From NCBI GenBank assembly GCA_038501195.1, contig JBBPUQ010000003.1:2620501-2684500 (forward strand): 64,000 nt of DNA. Reading direction: 5' to 3'. Below, one piece after another: positions 27,301-39,305 of the stretch (the first letter of the stretch is position 1; each line of letters opens with the position of its first letter). Source of the stretch: Nemania diffusa. Lineage: Eukaryota; Ascomycota; Sordariomycetes; Xylariales; Xylariaceae. The position numbers were made by a program, and so were the translations under genes. Below the pieces are notes generated by a model. The model was not told the origin of the DNA and did not search any database. It saw only the letters and a program-made list of their open reading frames with translations.

Positions 27301-27695
27301 CCAATAGACACTAGCGAGTATAGTACTACGATGGGCTTACCTGTTTTCATCTGTTCATCCTTACCCCCAAACTCGGGTGCAATGTATCCAACCGTAGCAG
27401 ATCTTAAGACCCGGTGGCCGTTGTGCCTATCGAGCCCATCGACCCTATTACTGTCAAGTGAGACGGTGAAGTGGGTAGGCCGTGGTGAGGGATGACGAGA
27501 CAACTGCTCATCCTTAATCTTGCCGAGCAACTTGCTGGCAGGAGCAGGAGCACCCTCCGAAGCTGTTAAGTCTTTGGAAGCCATGATTTCACTTCTGGGT
27601 TGAAGCCCCTCCACAGATTCCACAGGGTCTATATAGTCGGGAAACCTATCCAGGGGGAGGTTAGTCGTGTGTAGTGTCAACATTTTGACAACCAT
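24359..27695 (-). CDS. GDH2: NAD-specific glutamate dehydrogenase
   Basis: Two exons on the minus strand, 27695-27341 and 27279-24359, with a 61-nt intron (GTAAGC..TTAG); the join reads EQMKT-V-KEIITKENW in frame. The large fungal NAD-GDH (about 1050-1090 aa) converts glutamate to 2-oxoglutarate and ammonium and is used when amino acids are the carbon source. Signatures: HRVLRSATVGYIAPEFGGK near the N-terminus, WFYNELGIDDVYFQMEKAD, RFKDVARGGIRIVKSRSKEA (about 595-615), the substrate-site segment DIPEGGSKGVILLG, and MGPDENTADLVDWATEHA with LGGIPHDAYGMTT of the cofactor domain. The start is uncertain: Met at 27695 gives 1092 aa, while a later in-frame Met at 27584 (MASKDLTASE) gives 1055 aa and is closer to the common family length. 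The N-terminal 100 residues are poorly conserved in the family. Confidence 0.93.
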
Positions 27696-30012
27696 GGATA
27701 AGACGAAGACTGTGGTTCCTAGAGAGAACCTGAAGGGAGCGAAGAAACAAAGTTATAGAATGTGAAACTGATGGTTTTTAGGGTTTGATATGCACTGCGG
27801 GCTCATAAAGGAAACATGAAAGGGGAGGTGGGAGGAGAAGGGGAAGAGATATATACTGTCATGAGCTTGAGATCGATACAAAAGGTGCAGGTCCTCATCG
27901 CAACATATAACAGGTGTGGTTCCAAGATCTATACTTGGAGTACTGACAACCAAGTACATCCAATAAGCACATTTTGCTATAATAGTGATATAATGGAGTT
28001 GGTGATAGATGGGTAATTACACCCTCAGGGGTTCTCGTATCGAATCATGCAGGCCGCGTAGCAGCATATGCAGCCATCTACGAAAACAAAAACAAAAAAA
28101 GTAATGTAGAATAAACGAGACAAATAGGTAGGGTAGGGGTACGGTGTCATAATCGAGTCGCTTTTCGTCTGGAGTACCCCCGGAGCAACCAGGGTTGGGT
28201 GGAAATTCGTGCAGGTTGAGAATAGAAATAACATAGGTACCAAACAATAGAACAGGCTGAAAACAAGGACAAGACGTACCGACAGAAAATTATCTATCAA
28301 AAACGGGATAGAATTTCCGGGCTTGTATTCAAAATGGCAGCACGGTAGTAGTAGTGGTCCACAATGGGAGCGCGGAACGGGCCAATCTGCAGAAAACGGA
28401 GATCTCGACCTCGGGGTCTTCGGCCTGAGAATAGAGGATATGCAGAAATATACAACCCCTCAGTTGGCCCAGGTAATAACAATAAGCTGAATGAATGCCA
28501 GGCAAGAGGGCTGCTTGAAAAGAGGCCACGCCAATGTCAATCAACAATCAACAATCGTGATTTGGTCAACTTTAAAGTTCAAAGAAGAAAGTGAAGAAGG
28601 TGCCGGGCCTCGAAGCCGAGAAAGAGAGCCACGGAACGGGATGATATGATAAGGAGATGAAATGTAGGTAGGTAGGTATAATGAATTATCAAAGCGTCTT
28701 AAAGCTTTACGTAGGTAGATAGAGATAAGCCTGTCTAAGGTACTAGTTAGTAGGTAATAGGTATCATAATGACATTGAGCCAATAGTATGCAGCAAGAGT
28801 GCTGAATTGGACCGGCTCCTGTAGCACATAGCACAGCCCTGCACTATAGTAGGTAGGTACAGAATACAGTGCTATCTTCCCCATAAAAGTCAAAGAGTAA
28901 AATATTATAGGTGCATACCTCTTTCTTATTTGATGTGCTGTATCTTGTACTGTATTTCGTAGGTACCGTGGGTTATAGGCGAGACTGAAGCTACAAATAG
29001 ATACGAGGAGAAGTGGGTTTCAATATCAGGATCAAATAGACCGTAGGGCTGGGATTGGCCAAGCGATAATTGAAAGTTGTCGATAGTATGTAGGTGAAGG
29101 TTTAATAAGCGAATTGAATTAAGTAGCACCCTCGCACATTGATTGCATCTACCTAAGTATGTGTATGTATTCACCTGAGGAATGGGGCTCTAAAGGTCTT
29201 TATATATTTTTGCGTCCAACTACCAATTAGTCCGATTGGATTCCTCAAAACATGGGATAGCTCCGATCAAGAGAAGCAATTCGCTCTTTTACCAGCACTG
29301 TTCCCAACAACCCCTGTTGGTAGTTCTGGGCAAACGCTCACACGAAGGCGATACGGTAGATGGGCGGATGTACAGGTGTACTTACGTCACATGTAGAAGA
29401 GTATAGAATATCTATGCATAGGTACTAGAATCGTTAAAAATGAGAGCAGAAAAAACTTCACTCTAGGTGACGAACAATGAGGGTCGTGTTACAGCCACTG
29501 CTAGCTAAAATGGGATGCGGGCTGTGCTCTAATTGGCCTGGCCATGCGGTACCTGACAATCCCCCCCCGGTGTAGCGAGGTTTAGTCCACTAGGAGTATT
29601 TCCTGTCCCCATGGCTGTATACTGTACACCGTGATTCTATTCTTATACTACGGCGCTACTACACCTGGAACAGAAGAGCCGCATACCTACGTGTATTACA
29701 TATGTATATACTATGTACTCGTAACAAACACTTAAAAAGGAAGAAGTATTTCCCAATCCCTCTCCTTGTCGAATGGTTATTAGACCTATACTACCGAAGA
29801 ACCTAGGAAATGCTCGACACCGAGTATCACAGAGAGAATGAGTAGACCTTGCGTAAATTGAAAGAAGTATCTACATAGGTACTCAACTGGGGAACTGAAC
29901 GGTCTGGACTACCATCTGTGTGTCATGTACAGTATACCTACCTATCGTGTGACCGATAATAATTTTACGTACAGCGGCTGCCTCTCCACTGACTCCTGAC
30001 TAACTACCTATA
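27696..30012. other. Intergenic region upstream of GDH2, no gene recognised
   Basis: About 2.3 kb with many TAGGTA/TACCTA words (near 28665-28680, 28740, 28850 and 29880) and a C-run near 29562. Short open frames on both strands have no recognisable product. The GDH2 promoter and 5' leader should lie at its left end. Confidence 0.45.
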
Positions 30013-30404
30013 GGGGGGAACCCGTTTTTAGGACACGCTGTTGACAGCGCTGTTAGCAGTATTTTTACCCATCTTCTGCAGTGCTAACCTAACAGTATGT
30101 TAACCGGACCATTTCAGTTCCAACCTTTTCGAGCCGTACAATGTTCTATTGTATATAATGTTACAACTGAAAACAGTGTTACAGCTCTGCTATAATAAAT
30201 ACAGAAAGAACGCTGTATCATTATTTTCATGTAAAGCAGGTATACTTGAAAACTTGGAGATAGTTTCGACCTAGCAATAAAACCTAGTTATGCAGTTGCA
30301 ATAACACTATTATACAATACATGTAACAGAATAACGAGAAAATCGACAGCGTGACGTAGGAAACACGCAAGTTCCAGCGTGTCCTAAAACCGGGTTCCCC
30401 CCCA
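30013..30404. mobile_element. MITE copy 1 (TA-flanked, 392 bp)
   Basis: The left end is GGGGGGAACCCGTTTTTAGG followed by ACACGCTG; the right end, reverse-complemented, is TGGGGGGGAACCCGGTTTTA followed by GGACACGCTGG. TA lies at both borders, as for Tc1/mariner-type insertions. The inside is non-coding. The first 60 bp or so (ACACGCTGTTGACAGCGCTG and TTAGCAGTA) are shared with a second copy at 51451-51926. Confidence 0.85.
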
Positions 30405-33313
30405 TAGGTACCTACCTACTACATATGTACGTACCTAACCTAGCCTAAACTATTGGCGGATATTCAAGGCAATGTGAACGTCTCTCTTCGTTCTTCGTTA
30501 TACTTACCTGGTACTACAGTACTATATACGTGAAATTATCCTTCATGATTGTTTATTACGGTATCATGACTCATCTCCATTTTTTTCTTCTACCATGACA
30601 TACATTGGATGAATATACCTGGTAGGGAACTAGGTGCCTAATGGCTATTATCGGTTACTACCTACAGTTCAGGTTCTCTCGTATCCCATAACTGCTTCTG
30701 TATTAACTATAGCGATGTTGAAACCTCGCAGCTATTTCCCCAGAAGGCACCTATAAGACGTGATGTAAGACAGTGAAGTATTATGGCTGTGTTCAACAGC
30801 TGAGTGCATCTTCAGTTAGGCATACCTAGAGTGTTACCATTAATTTCAATACGACACCTAGGAGTATAAACGGTTTACTCTCTACATAGATACGTATTTA
30901 AATCGAAGTAAGTAACCGATACCTTGCTTGGTTTTCTGACGCTAGCTTTTTTGAATTATCTAATTGTTTGAATCTCCTTTGTAGTGCAATGCCGATTTCA
31001 GGGGTTTAAATCCAGCAAGCCAGTGGCATTAGAAGATGCGTGCACGGGTGGTTCTGGAAGCCGCAAAATCGCAGATCGTGTGACGATCGGGGTCACTGGC
31101 CTTGTCCCTCTCGGGCATGGTCGGGCTTGTCAGAGCACGACCCGGCGTGCATCCAGAACGCGGGTGACTTGTTTCTTGAATTGCTGGCCATCCACTGCCC
31201 AAATGCCGTCGAGCCATCCGCCATCCGGACCGTGCTGAGCACTGTAACGGTGCCCCGGGCCCGTCATCTTTGACTAACACAATCACGCGTCTCTCGCTCG
31301 GGTCGCTATTTTCGGTTTTCTATTACCCCTATAGACCATTCTATTACCTTTGTTTTACCTGATTGTAGAGTCGCCCAGCCCCGTCTCGCGCCCGCTTCGT
31401 CAGCCGATCGAGTGCCCAACAAAACAAACCGATCTTGTGATAGTCATCGTTTTCAAGCCCCCTGGCTACCCGGGAATACCGCCGTAACACTTGACTAGCC
31501 AGGCAGGCCAAACCCCAGATTTTACCCCGTCAATTTGCTCCCTAGGTACTGAGGTAGTTATCCACTTTGTTCTCACCCCGCCATATCGAGTCTTGGCCAC
31601 AGTACCTAGGTCTTGTCGAGCTTCTCCAATTCATTGCAAAATCTTCTCCAAAATCGAGTGAACATCGTGGGGACTATCAATTTTTTTTCTTCTTAAGTCG
31701 ACGACCATGTTACCACGCTATTCCTGAGAACCTGCTCAGTCAGTGCTACATAGTAGTATGTAGACACTAAAAGACCAGGATGGTATCCACTCGACAAAAG
31801 ACAATTTCATTTATTACTGTCGCAAAAGCACGGAACATGTTGAGCTAAGTAAATCTCAGGTGACACGACCGAAGCAATGGCGCTGACCGCTTCCACCATC
31901 ACTCGCGATACTTGCGACAATGACGAATACTTTCTCATGTTTCATTCGATTTGTCGTTCGTGGAAACTAGTACTTAACTATTAGCTAAGGGCTATAAAGC
32001 TGGTGACTGCTCGGTCGCAACTTCGGTCCCCTCCCTCCGCAGCATCTGGAGCAAGTAACCCCAAATTCAAGCTTCGCTTGTCGTTTCTCTCTGGGATTGG
32101 CTCGGCCCTATCTCCAAGACCTTCTCTGTTTAGAATACTGGAATGAACGGGAAACGGGCGGGAAACGGGAATGCAAATGAAGCCGCGAATCTGGGGTGCA
32201 GTTCATATAATTCAGATGCAACAGACTATGCGTAGATTGATACACGTGTACCCGATGAACCAAGCCACGTGAGTGTGTCTTATACCCCTTCCGGTTCAAT
32301 GCGCATCCCCCTCGAGGACACAAAATGGCCAATGTGAGCGAGAGTGCTAAAGGCTACCTATCCGTATACCTAGGTATTGATGTTAGGGAGGATCGTCGTA
32401 CCTCAGGGTCTCTGTGTTCGCGATACCATCAAAGCAAATGTGACCATAATGGGACACATTGAAGATCTTGATTGCGGTCAAGGCCAATGGTTTCTCTGCC
32501 CACTCAAAGATCTGTTGGGAGCGCATGCAGGGAATCAATCCGCGATTATTGTTTCAGGGGGCTGCCAGATTCGTAGCATTTTCGGGGTGCTCATACCGGC
32601 GAAATACAGATTGCGCGACCCGGCGCTGCACGGGATGTCACCGGTTGCATGGCAAAGCTTGTTTAAAAGCTTGACCTGAGCCGACACAAAGGAAATTCGA
32701 CGGCCTGCTGAGCGCATCAACAAATTTGTGCCTGGGACGATCACTGAAGTGCCACCGAGTTGCGAGAATTGCGTGCAGGTGATCCCTCGTAGATTAGCCA
32801 ATTTGCAACAGCCAGAGCATCTCCTAAACCAAACTACCATCTCCAATAATACAAAATGCCCCTAAGTAAGTAGGTACCCCACACACCGCCAGGTGTGAAT
32901 ACTTCGTGAGACTAGACTACGGCTAGACTACTGCCCTAGGGTAGCGTACCTAGGTAGGTAGCAGGTAGCGTACACTAGATACTACATGGAGATAAGTCTG
33001 GGTAGTAGCAACCTTGGAAGCTCCAACCATCACAGACTCACCCACCTTACACCCTATACACCCCCACCTTGCGAGGCGGGGCTCCTCGGAATACTCAAGA
33101 CGTCCCGTACGACTTTCCTATCGAGCCTAAACAGGAGAGGTTTTTTGCTTGCTCCATCCAACCCAACTTCAATAATACATACCAGTAGATCTAGTTCCCG
33201 TGCGCAACTAGGCACTAGTCATATTACGGCTACCTGATCATCTTATTCGCATTTCTCCTTCGCCCACCGCTCCTGCCCCTAGTCCACAGGGACTTTCTGG
33301 GCCTTTATCGCTC
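30405..33313. other. Intergenic region with a GC-rich patch, no gene recognised
   Basis: About 2.9 kb between the MITE and kynureninase. A patch at 31020-31280 is clearly more GC-rich than its surroundings. On the minus strand it holds a 45-codon frame (31267-31130) containing GGWLDGIWAVDGQQFKKQVT; I do not recognise it, and it may be a gene remnant. Another frame at 32377-32679 (plus) has no recognisable product. TACCTAGGTA words cluster at 32940-32985. Confidence 0.45.
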
Positions 33314-34863
33314 ATGGCTGCCCTGGCTGATATCTCGCGCTTTTCGGGCCTCCGTGCCCAAGCCGAGGCCCTCGATGGAGAGGATAGCCTTCGCCACCTC
33401 AGAGATGAATTCCATATTCCTACCAAAGCCGAGGTCAAGCGGAGGACGCTTGCAGCAGGTGGTGAGATAATTGCGTCTTCTAGGGAGGTCTCGAAAGTAG
33501 CTGAACGTCCGTAGATAGTAGCAATGACGCACATGTCGATGAAACGACGCCATGCACATACTTATGCGGAAACTCCCTTGGAGTGCAGCCGAAGAGAACG
33601 GCGGCCCGCATCCAGCAATATCTCGCGACATGGGCAACTCAGGGCGTCCAGGGCCACTTTAAGCCACTCGAGGATTCCCCTTTGCCCGCATGGCTAGATG
33701 CAGATGATCGGGCGGCCAAAATGATGGCTCCCATAGTCGGGGCGGAAGAGACGGAAGTGGCTGTTATGCAAACGTTGACAGGCAATCTCCACTTACTGAT
33801 GTCTGCATTTTACCGCCCGGACCCTAATGGCCGGCACAAGATTATCTTGGAGAGCAAGGCATTTCCCAGCGATCATGTAGGTATCACCTAACAAAGTCCA
33901 TTGAGTGAACGAGTGGACGAGTGAGCTAAGATGTCATGGTAGTATGCTGTACTGAGCCAGATTAGACATCATGGCCTATCTCCCGAGACCTCTATGGTGA
34001 TCATTGAGTCACCCTTCGCAGAAGACCCAATTATCAGTACCTATGATATCCAGGCCTTGATATCAAAACATGCAAAAGACACAGCTCTCATCTTACTTCC
34101 CGGAATACAATACTACACCGGCCAGCTTCTTGATATACCGACAATAACAGCGTATGCCCGCAACCACGGCATATTCATCATCTGGGATCTCGCTCACGCT
34201 GCAGGCAACGTGCCTCTTTCTCTCCACAGCTGGGACGTGGATGCCGCAGTGTGGTGCACGTACAAGTACCTAAATGGCGGGCCAGGCTGTATAGGAGGCG
34301 CATTCATACACTCGCGGAACAGTCTAATGACAACCACGACTACGGAGAATGGATCTGAGCAAGCTTACGGTAACCGTTTATCAGGTTGGTGGGGCAATGA
34401 GAAAGCAACGCGTTTCCGAATGGAACCCAAGTTTCGCCCCGCCAAGGGAGCCGCTGGCTTTCAGATAAGCAATCCCAGCGTCTTAGACATTACGAGCCTC
34501 TGCGCATCCCTTGAGATCTTTGAGCTTGCCGGGGGCATGTCACCAATTCGGGAGAGGTCTAAGCGGTTGACGGCGTTTCTTGAGCAATGCATCTCCTCGA
34601 TGTCGGATGAAGCGAAGAAACTTTTTCGGACTATCACACCGCCTGACCCTGAGCAGCGGGGCGCTCAGTTAAGCCTCCTACTTGAGGATGGCTTATTGGA
34701 TGCCACGATGCATGGCCTAGAAGAGCATGGAGTCATTATTGACGAGAGGAAACCTAATGTCATCAGAGTGGCACCCGCACCACTTTACAACAATTTCACG
34801 GATTGTGTATCTTTTGTCGAGGCACTTGAGTCAGCTTTGTTGGCTACCCAGAAGACAAAATAA
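33314..34863 (+). CDS. BNA5: Kynureninase
   Basis: Three exons, 33314-33461, 33515-33876 and 33943-34863, with introns of 53 nt (GTGAGA..CGTAG) and 66 nt (GTAGGT..GGTAG), give 476 aa, the normal length. Both joins restore conserved sequence: LAAG-D-SSNDAH, leading into [17 protein letters not shown], and [20 protein letters not shown]. The enzyme is PLP-dependent and cleaves L-kynurenine or 3-hydroxykynurenine to (3-hydroxy)anthranilate and alanine in the tryptophan-to-NAD pathway in the cytosol. Visible motifs: [29 protein letters not shown], the cofactor aspartate in [11 protein letters not shown], and the PLP lysine in [12 protein letters not shown] (about K278). Neighbours are not other NAD-pathway genes. 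Confidence 0.93.
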
Positions 34864-36989
34864 TAAGATAGGAGGAGGCGCGTAGAAAGAATTGGGCATC
34901 ACCTTCTATAGATGCTTGTTTTCCTTTCAACCTGGAAAACTCCTAGTTTAGAAAGTGGACATAATTTCCTTAAGTGCATAGAAACCGTCATTAACGTCTC
35001 AAATTTAGCATAACAGTTAACACATTATACGCGTAGTAATATTAGCCGCTACCGTATAATTTGCTGCAAGGATTGTGTTTGCCTGACACATTCGCCTACC
35101 TTAGGCAGATAGATACATACGTGGCATTTAGCATCGTGTTCCCTCGTCTCTACGTTGACTTGATAATACTAATAGTACACATGTATACAAGCACCTTTAA
35201 GCAAGTCGAAACGGATCCCAGTAAGGTGGGACGTAGCACAAGCCGTTAGAATATTTGTGGCTTAGGCGGCTTGTACAACCCCTAGCTCACTTAGCGCCTA
35301 TCAGAATTGAGTTTAGTGCCCAAAAGGATTAGGTACCTTGGAACCAAGATATCAATGCACAGATACAAGAGACATTGGTATGACGTATTGTCGCCCTTGC
35401 CAAGGGTCCAGAAACTCTTGATTCATCCTGAATAGCAAGTAGAGACCAATCTCCCTTGAGAAACTTAGCAATGTCATAAGAACTACCCTAGAGACATTCA
35501 ATTGTCGATATAATCCTATTGGTACTCGGTCTAATCCCACACATTGATAATCCTCTTGCTAGATCGCAAAGAAAACACGACTCTTCGTTAACTACCACAA
35601 CGAGGTAAGTATATCACTACCTCTTGAACTTAGGCTGCATTTACGCAAACAACAGCTCAACGATCTGACAGCTCACATTACTGATAGGAAGCATCTACCT
35701 AAATAACCTACAAGGTCCTACACCGCGACCCAAATGCCTCTTTTCTACTCCAAACGTTTCGGCGGTAGACACTTCGGCACGAACGTCAACGTTAGTCGCC
35801 ATGGCGTACACCGAGGGCCGTGGCGGTTTTCATTTGGCAGGTTCAACTGCTTCCGAGCTTAAATACGCCCACCTTATCCCCCATTTTGTGGCGTAATCCT
35901 GTCGGTTAGCGGCAGCGGGATTCTCAGCAACCTCGTATTGCGCAGAAGATCTTGCCACAATGGGAAAATTTTTAAGAGCTCTCTAGGAGCACGGAGGCTA
36001 TCCGGGAGGGTTATGGGGCTGTGCTTGACATTTTCCCGATCAGGGCCATAAAGTTGGGAAGCCGTGGAGTTTCTGGTATTACATGGCTCAACGGGAGCCA
36101 CGATTTTCAGCCTGCCACCAAGTTAATGAAATTCATTTCTACATCCCGGGCGAGCGAGTATAATAGGTATGGGGTCACTTTGACTATGGATAACTCCCGA
36201 AGTAATAAAGGATGGAATTCATAATGGTATAGGGCTCTTTACAATAATCAGCATCGCATTCAAACAGGCGAGAGCATTGCTAGGGGATATGATGTTGACC
36301 AATAAAACCTATACTTCCTTTTACGTCGCAAGATATTCGAAACATAATTTTGTGGATACTATCGGATATTATATGACGTTAGAAAACGAAGCCAAGCCTG
36401 CTTACCGAGGTGATAACTTCGGCTATAGTGTTGATATCAGCAGTAGAGTGTCTTTAACCTATTTGGTTACAATTCGCTACATCTCTATAGTCGATATGTA
36501 GCTACTATTTGTGTTCCAAGAAAATTCCCGACAGTATATGTAAGATGAGATAGCAGCTTACAATGAGAAACTGTACTTGAGGTTATCATGAAGCATCAGG
36601 TGTTAGTAAGAGGCTGAAGGAGCTAGATTGGGCTAGACCGTCACAGAAGGCTATACTAATAGACAGGGGCAGAGCAGCGCTATACGTCAACTGCACCCCG
36701 CACTACTGACCTAATAGGTAAGCGTACCACCGCAGCGCTCACCACTGAAATTTCGTGACGCGCCCAACTTTAATTCTGAACTATTCGGCATTGACTATCC
36801 TTTGATAGTTACCTGTCAACTATATAAGGTGAACTGGCCACAAATATGTGGTGAGTATAACATATCATGCTGAATTCTCCCCTTGCTAGCACAGGTGTCT
36901 AATAGCTTTAAAGCAAGCACATCCTAAACGCCCAAGTGGCGATTCGGTCACCATGTTGTAGGTTCACCATCACCCACCAAGCCGCTTAG
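34864..36989. other. Intergenic region, no gene recognised
   Basis: About 2.1 kb. Open frames such as 36277-36501 have no recognisable product. The last few hundred bases must hold the promoter and any first exon of the CHY zinc-finger gene, but neither could be placed. Confidence 0.4.
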
Positions 36990-37406
36990 ACCCCTCCCCG
37001 CGCACGCCGTGTCACTTGTGATCTATTATATCCACGGGAAACCGAGCGAACCGGCCATGGGCTCACGACAAGACTGGAACAAACAGGCAAGAAGTGGTTC
37101 GACTGCGCCGACTGCCACCACGAGCAGGAGTCGCACCAGCTCCGGCAGGCCCTCGAGATGACCTTCGCGTGCAAGAAGTGCAAGAAGTGCTTCCGCAAGG
37201 ACGCGCAGGAGTTCGAGGAGGCCGACGAGTACTGCCCGCACTGCGACAACCACTTCGTCCTCGAGGCCGTCATCCCCAAGCCCGCGCTCCGTGTCGAGGG
37301 CGAGGACGCCCGCATGGACAACCGCATGCTCAAGGACGAGCGCGTCAAGAACAACGAACATAGGACCATCTTCGACATCCAGAGCGACGCCGATAAGCTA
37401 GGCTGA
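36990..37406 (+). CDS. CHY-type zinc-finger protein, 5' end not found
   Basis: An open frame of 138 codons runs from just after a TAG at 36987-36989 (which could be a splice acceptor, CGCTTAG) to a stop at 37406. The translation contains TCDLLYPRETERTGHGLTTR, GKKWFDCADCHHEQESHQ, MTFACKKCKKCFRKDAQEFE and EYCPHCDNHFVLEA. The CxxCH..H, CxxC and CxxC pattern with WFDCADCH is the CHY zinc-finger fold; the family function is unclear. The first in-frame ATG is only at 37158, inside the domain, so the true start must be in an upstream exon. I could not identify that exon in the preceding few hundred bases, where base composition also drops. Either a longer intron separates it or the gene is 5'-truncated. 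The extreme 3' part (DARMDNRMLKDERVKNNEHR) is intact. Confidence 0.75.
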   Translation, partial: TPPRARRVTCDLLYPRETERTGHGLTTRLEQTGKKWFDCADCHHEQESHQLRQALEMTFACKKCKKCFRKDAQEFEEADEYCPHCDNHFVLEAVIPKPALRVEGEDARMDNRMLKDERVKNNEHRTIFDIQSDADKLG

Positions 37407-37709
37407 TAGATAGGTTTGCTGTCCCTGTCAGCGTCGACTTGATCAGAGGAAATAGGGGTTGGAAATTGGGGGGGAGCGGAGAGGACGCCTCACTTTCGGA
37501 GCGACGACATAGACTTCATATGATACCACATGTTTATTATACATCACGAGACCCATGAACAAAGAACAAAAGACTCATTAACAACGTAGTTGGGTAAGCC
37601 GTCGTTGTACATCGCAATTTGAAGGTGTGCTCTGCTGCTAGAGTCTACAACGCTTGCTGTGATTATTCTATACCTCCTACTTTCCCTAGATCATTTAACT
37701 AGAGGTTGA

Positions 37710-38752
37710 CTAATCACTACCACCCTCCCGTTCCCTCGTCAAGATAGCTGCACTTCCTGTACCAGGTGTCCGACCAGTCTTCTTCTTAGCAGCCTCCTCT
37801 TGCTTCTCTTGCTCAATGGTCTTGACGTAAGCCTCGATATCTTCAACTGGCAGCATCTCAATCGTCTTCCCTGGTGCCATGATGGCGATCTCAATGTTTT
37901 TAGCGCCAGTCTGAACGACTTCTAGCAGCGACTTGATAGCTAATCGAATTGTCGCCTCACGATCCATATCATCCTTGTAGTTTCGCTCTAGGAATTCTCG
38001 CACCGTTTTGCTCGAGCGGCCAATTGCATTCGCTTTCCTGCTCAGAGTTAGCCTCGGGATTCAATAAGGGGGGGTGCGATTAATGTGATAGCACATACCA
38101 TGCGGAGTAGATGCCACTGGGCTCTGTCTGGTAGAGTCTAGGTACGGTGCTGCCCTTGTCGAATCCCACAACCATAGTGCTAATACCAAATGGTCGCACA
38201 CCACCGCTCTGTGTGTACCGCTGTTGTACTCCGGCAACATATTTTGTAATGTATTCGATCGTGACGGGGTCCTCGACCGTTAGGCGGTGGGATTGCGCCT
38301 CAAGCCGGGCTTTGTCGACCAGAATGCGGGCGTCGGCGTTCAGGCCTGCGAAGGCGAGGCATACGTGTGTATCAACAAGTCCGATCTTGGAGGGTGTGAT
38401 ACGTGTATCTTGTAATTTCATGGCGGATCTCTTCTCGCACCCGAGGACGACAATATCTTGGCCCTTTACGCCAACAGCGCAGGTTCCTAGGAAGTTCGTC
38501 GTTAGATGATTGTTGGGAAGTAGGATAGCTAGGAACAGTGAATGCTCACCTCTTTTGACTGCTTCACCAGCATACTCGACCTGGAAGACGTGTCCGTCCG
38601 GGCTGTTGATCATTAGGAGGCTAGCATAACTGGGCATTTGCGCGAGGCACTAACCTAAACACTATAAGGAGTGATGATTAGTTGAGATGGGCGTATACTA
38701 AGTTCATGGACAGAAACATACCTGAAAGAGCTCTATCGTATCCTGACGCCAT
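37710..38752 (-). CDS. PRE6: Proteasome subunit alpha4 (Pre6 / PSMA7), with a 7-nt microexon
   Basis: Five exons on the minus strand: 38752-38722, 38661-38655 (7 nt), 38602-38550, 38486-38099 and 38037-37710. Introns are 60, 52, 63 and 61 nt, all GT-AG. They sum to 807 nt, 268 aa. The start is [10 protein letters not shown]; the microexon TGTTTAG supplies V-F and part of S, giving the invariant [17 protein letters not shown] at the N-terminus that gates the 20S core. Later blocks are [110 protein letters not shown] and [20 protein letters not shown]. The C-terminus has a [11 protein letters not shown] tail and about 15 extra residues. One oddity is [11 protein letters not shown], with Gly where the family usually has Leu. 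Confidence 0.95.
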
Positions 38753-39305
38753 TTTGTGAGGTTATTTCGGGTTTCTAGGCGTTTCGGTATAAAAGAGTGG
38801 TGTTGAAATGGCGAAGTCGGCAGGAAGTTGAGGGTGATGGTTGCGAGGATGGATTCACTTGCAAGGCTGCCAGAAGTTACGAAGCTCTCAAACAACCCGC
38901 TGAGCAGCTCCAGCCAGCCCCAGCTTGGCAAGCTTGCGGGTGGTGTTGGTACCCACATAGGTAGCGTGGGTGGAGCACAAGATATTCTGTACACAGCCAC
39001 AAATACTAGGTAGGTACTTCAGCCACAGATATTTATGTACCTAGGTAGATAGAGTGGGATAGCGGGTCTCTCCATACCTTTTTTCATATTTGCATGCACC
39101 TAATCAGATAGTAAATTGTTGTGCCTAGATACCTAAGTACCTCTCTATGATACTCCATTAAATAAAAAAGCGTAGTGTTTTGTAGTCCCGACTATTGCTG
39201 CTTTTCCTTAAATTAGATTTTCTTTATAATACAGAAAAAGGGGTTATACAAGATAGAAACGCTGCTTATCAAATCCCATCCGCTTACATCCTGCTCCAGT
39301 CGCTC
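38753..39305. other. PRE6 promoter side and 3' end of the Zn2Cys6 gene
   Basis: 550 bp between two minus-strand genes. It contains TAGGTA words at about 39008-39055 and 39125-39140. No other feature was seen. Confidence 0.4.

Noticed and set aside
31029..31286. GC-rich open frames on both strands as a gene
   Set aside because: No domain or homologue is recognised; noted only as a possible remnant.
33238..33637. Minus-strand open frames opposite kynureninase exon 1
   Set aside because: Shadows of the coding strand; the plus-strand spliced model restores conserved kynureninase sequence.
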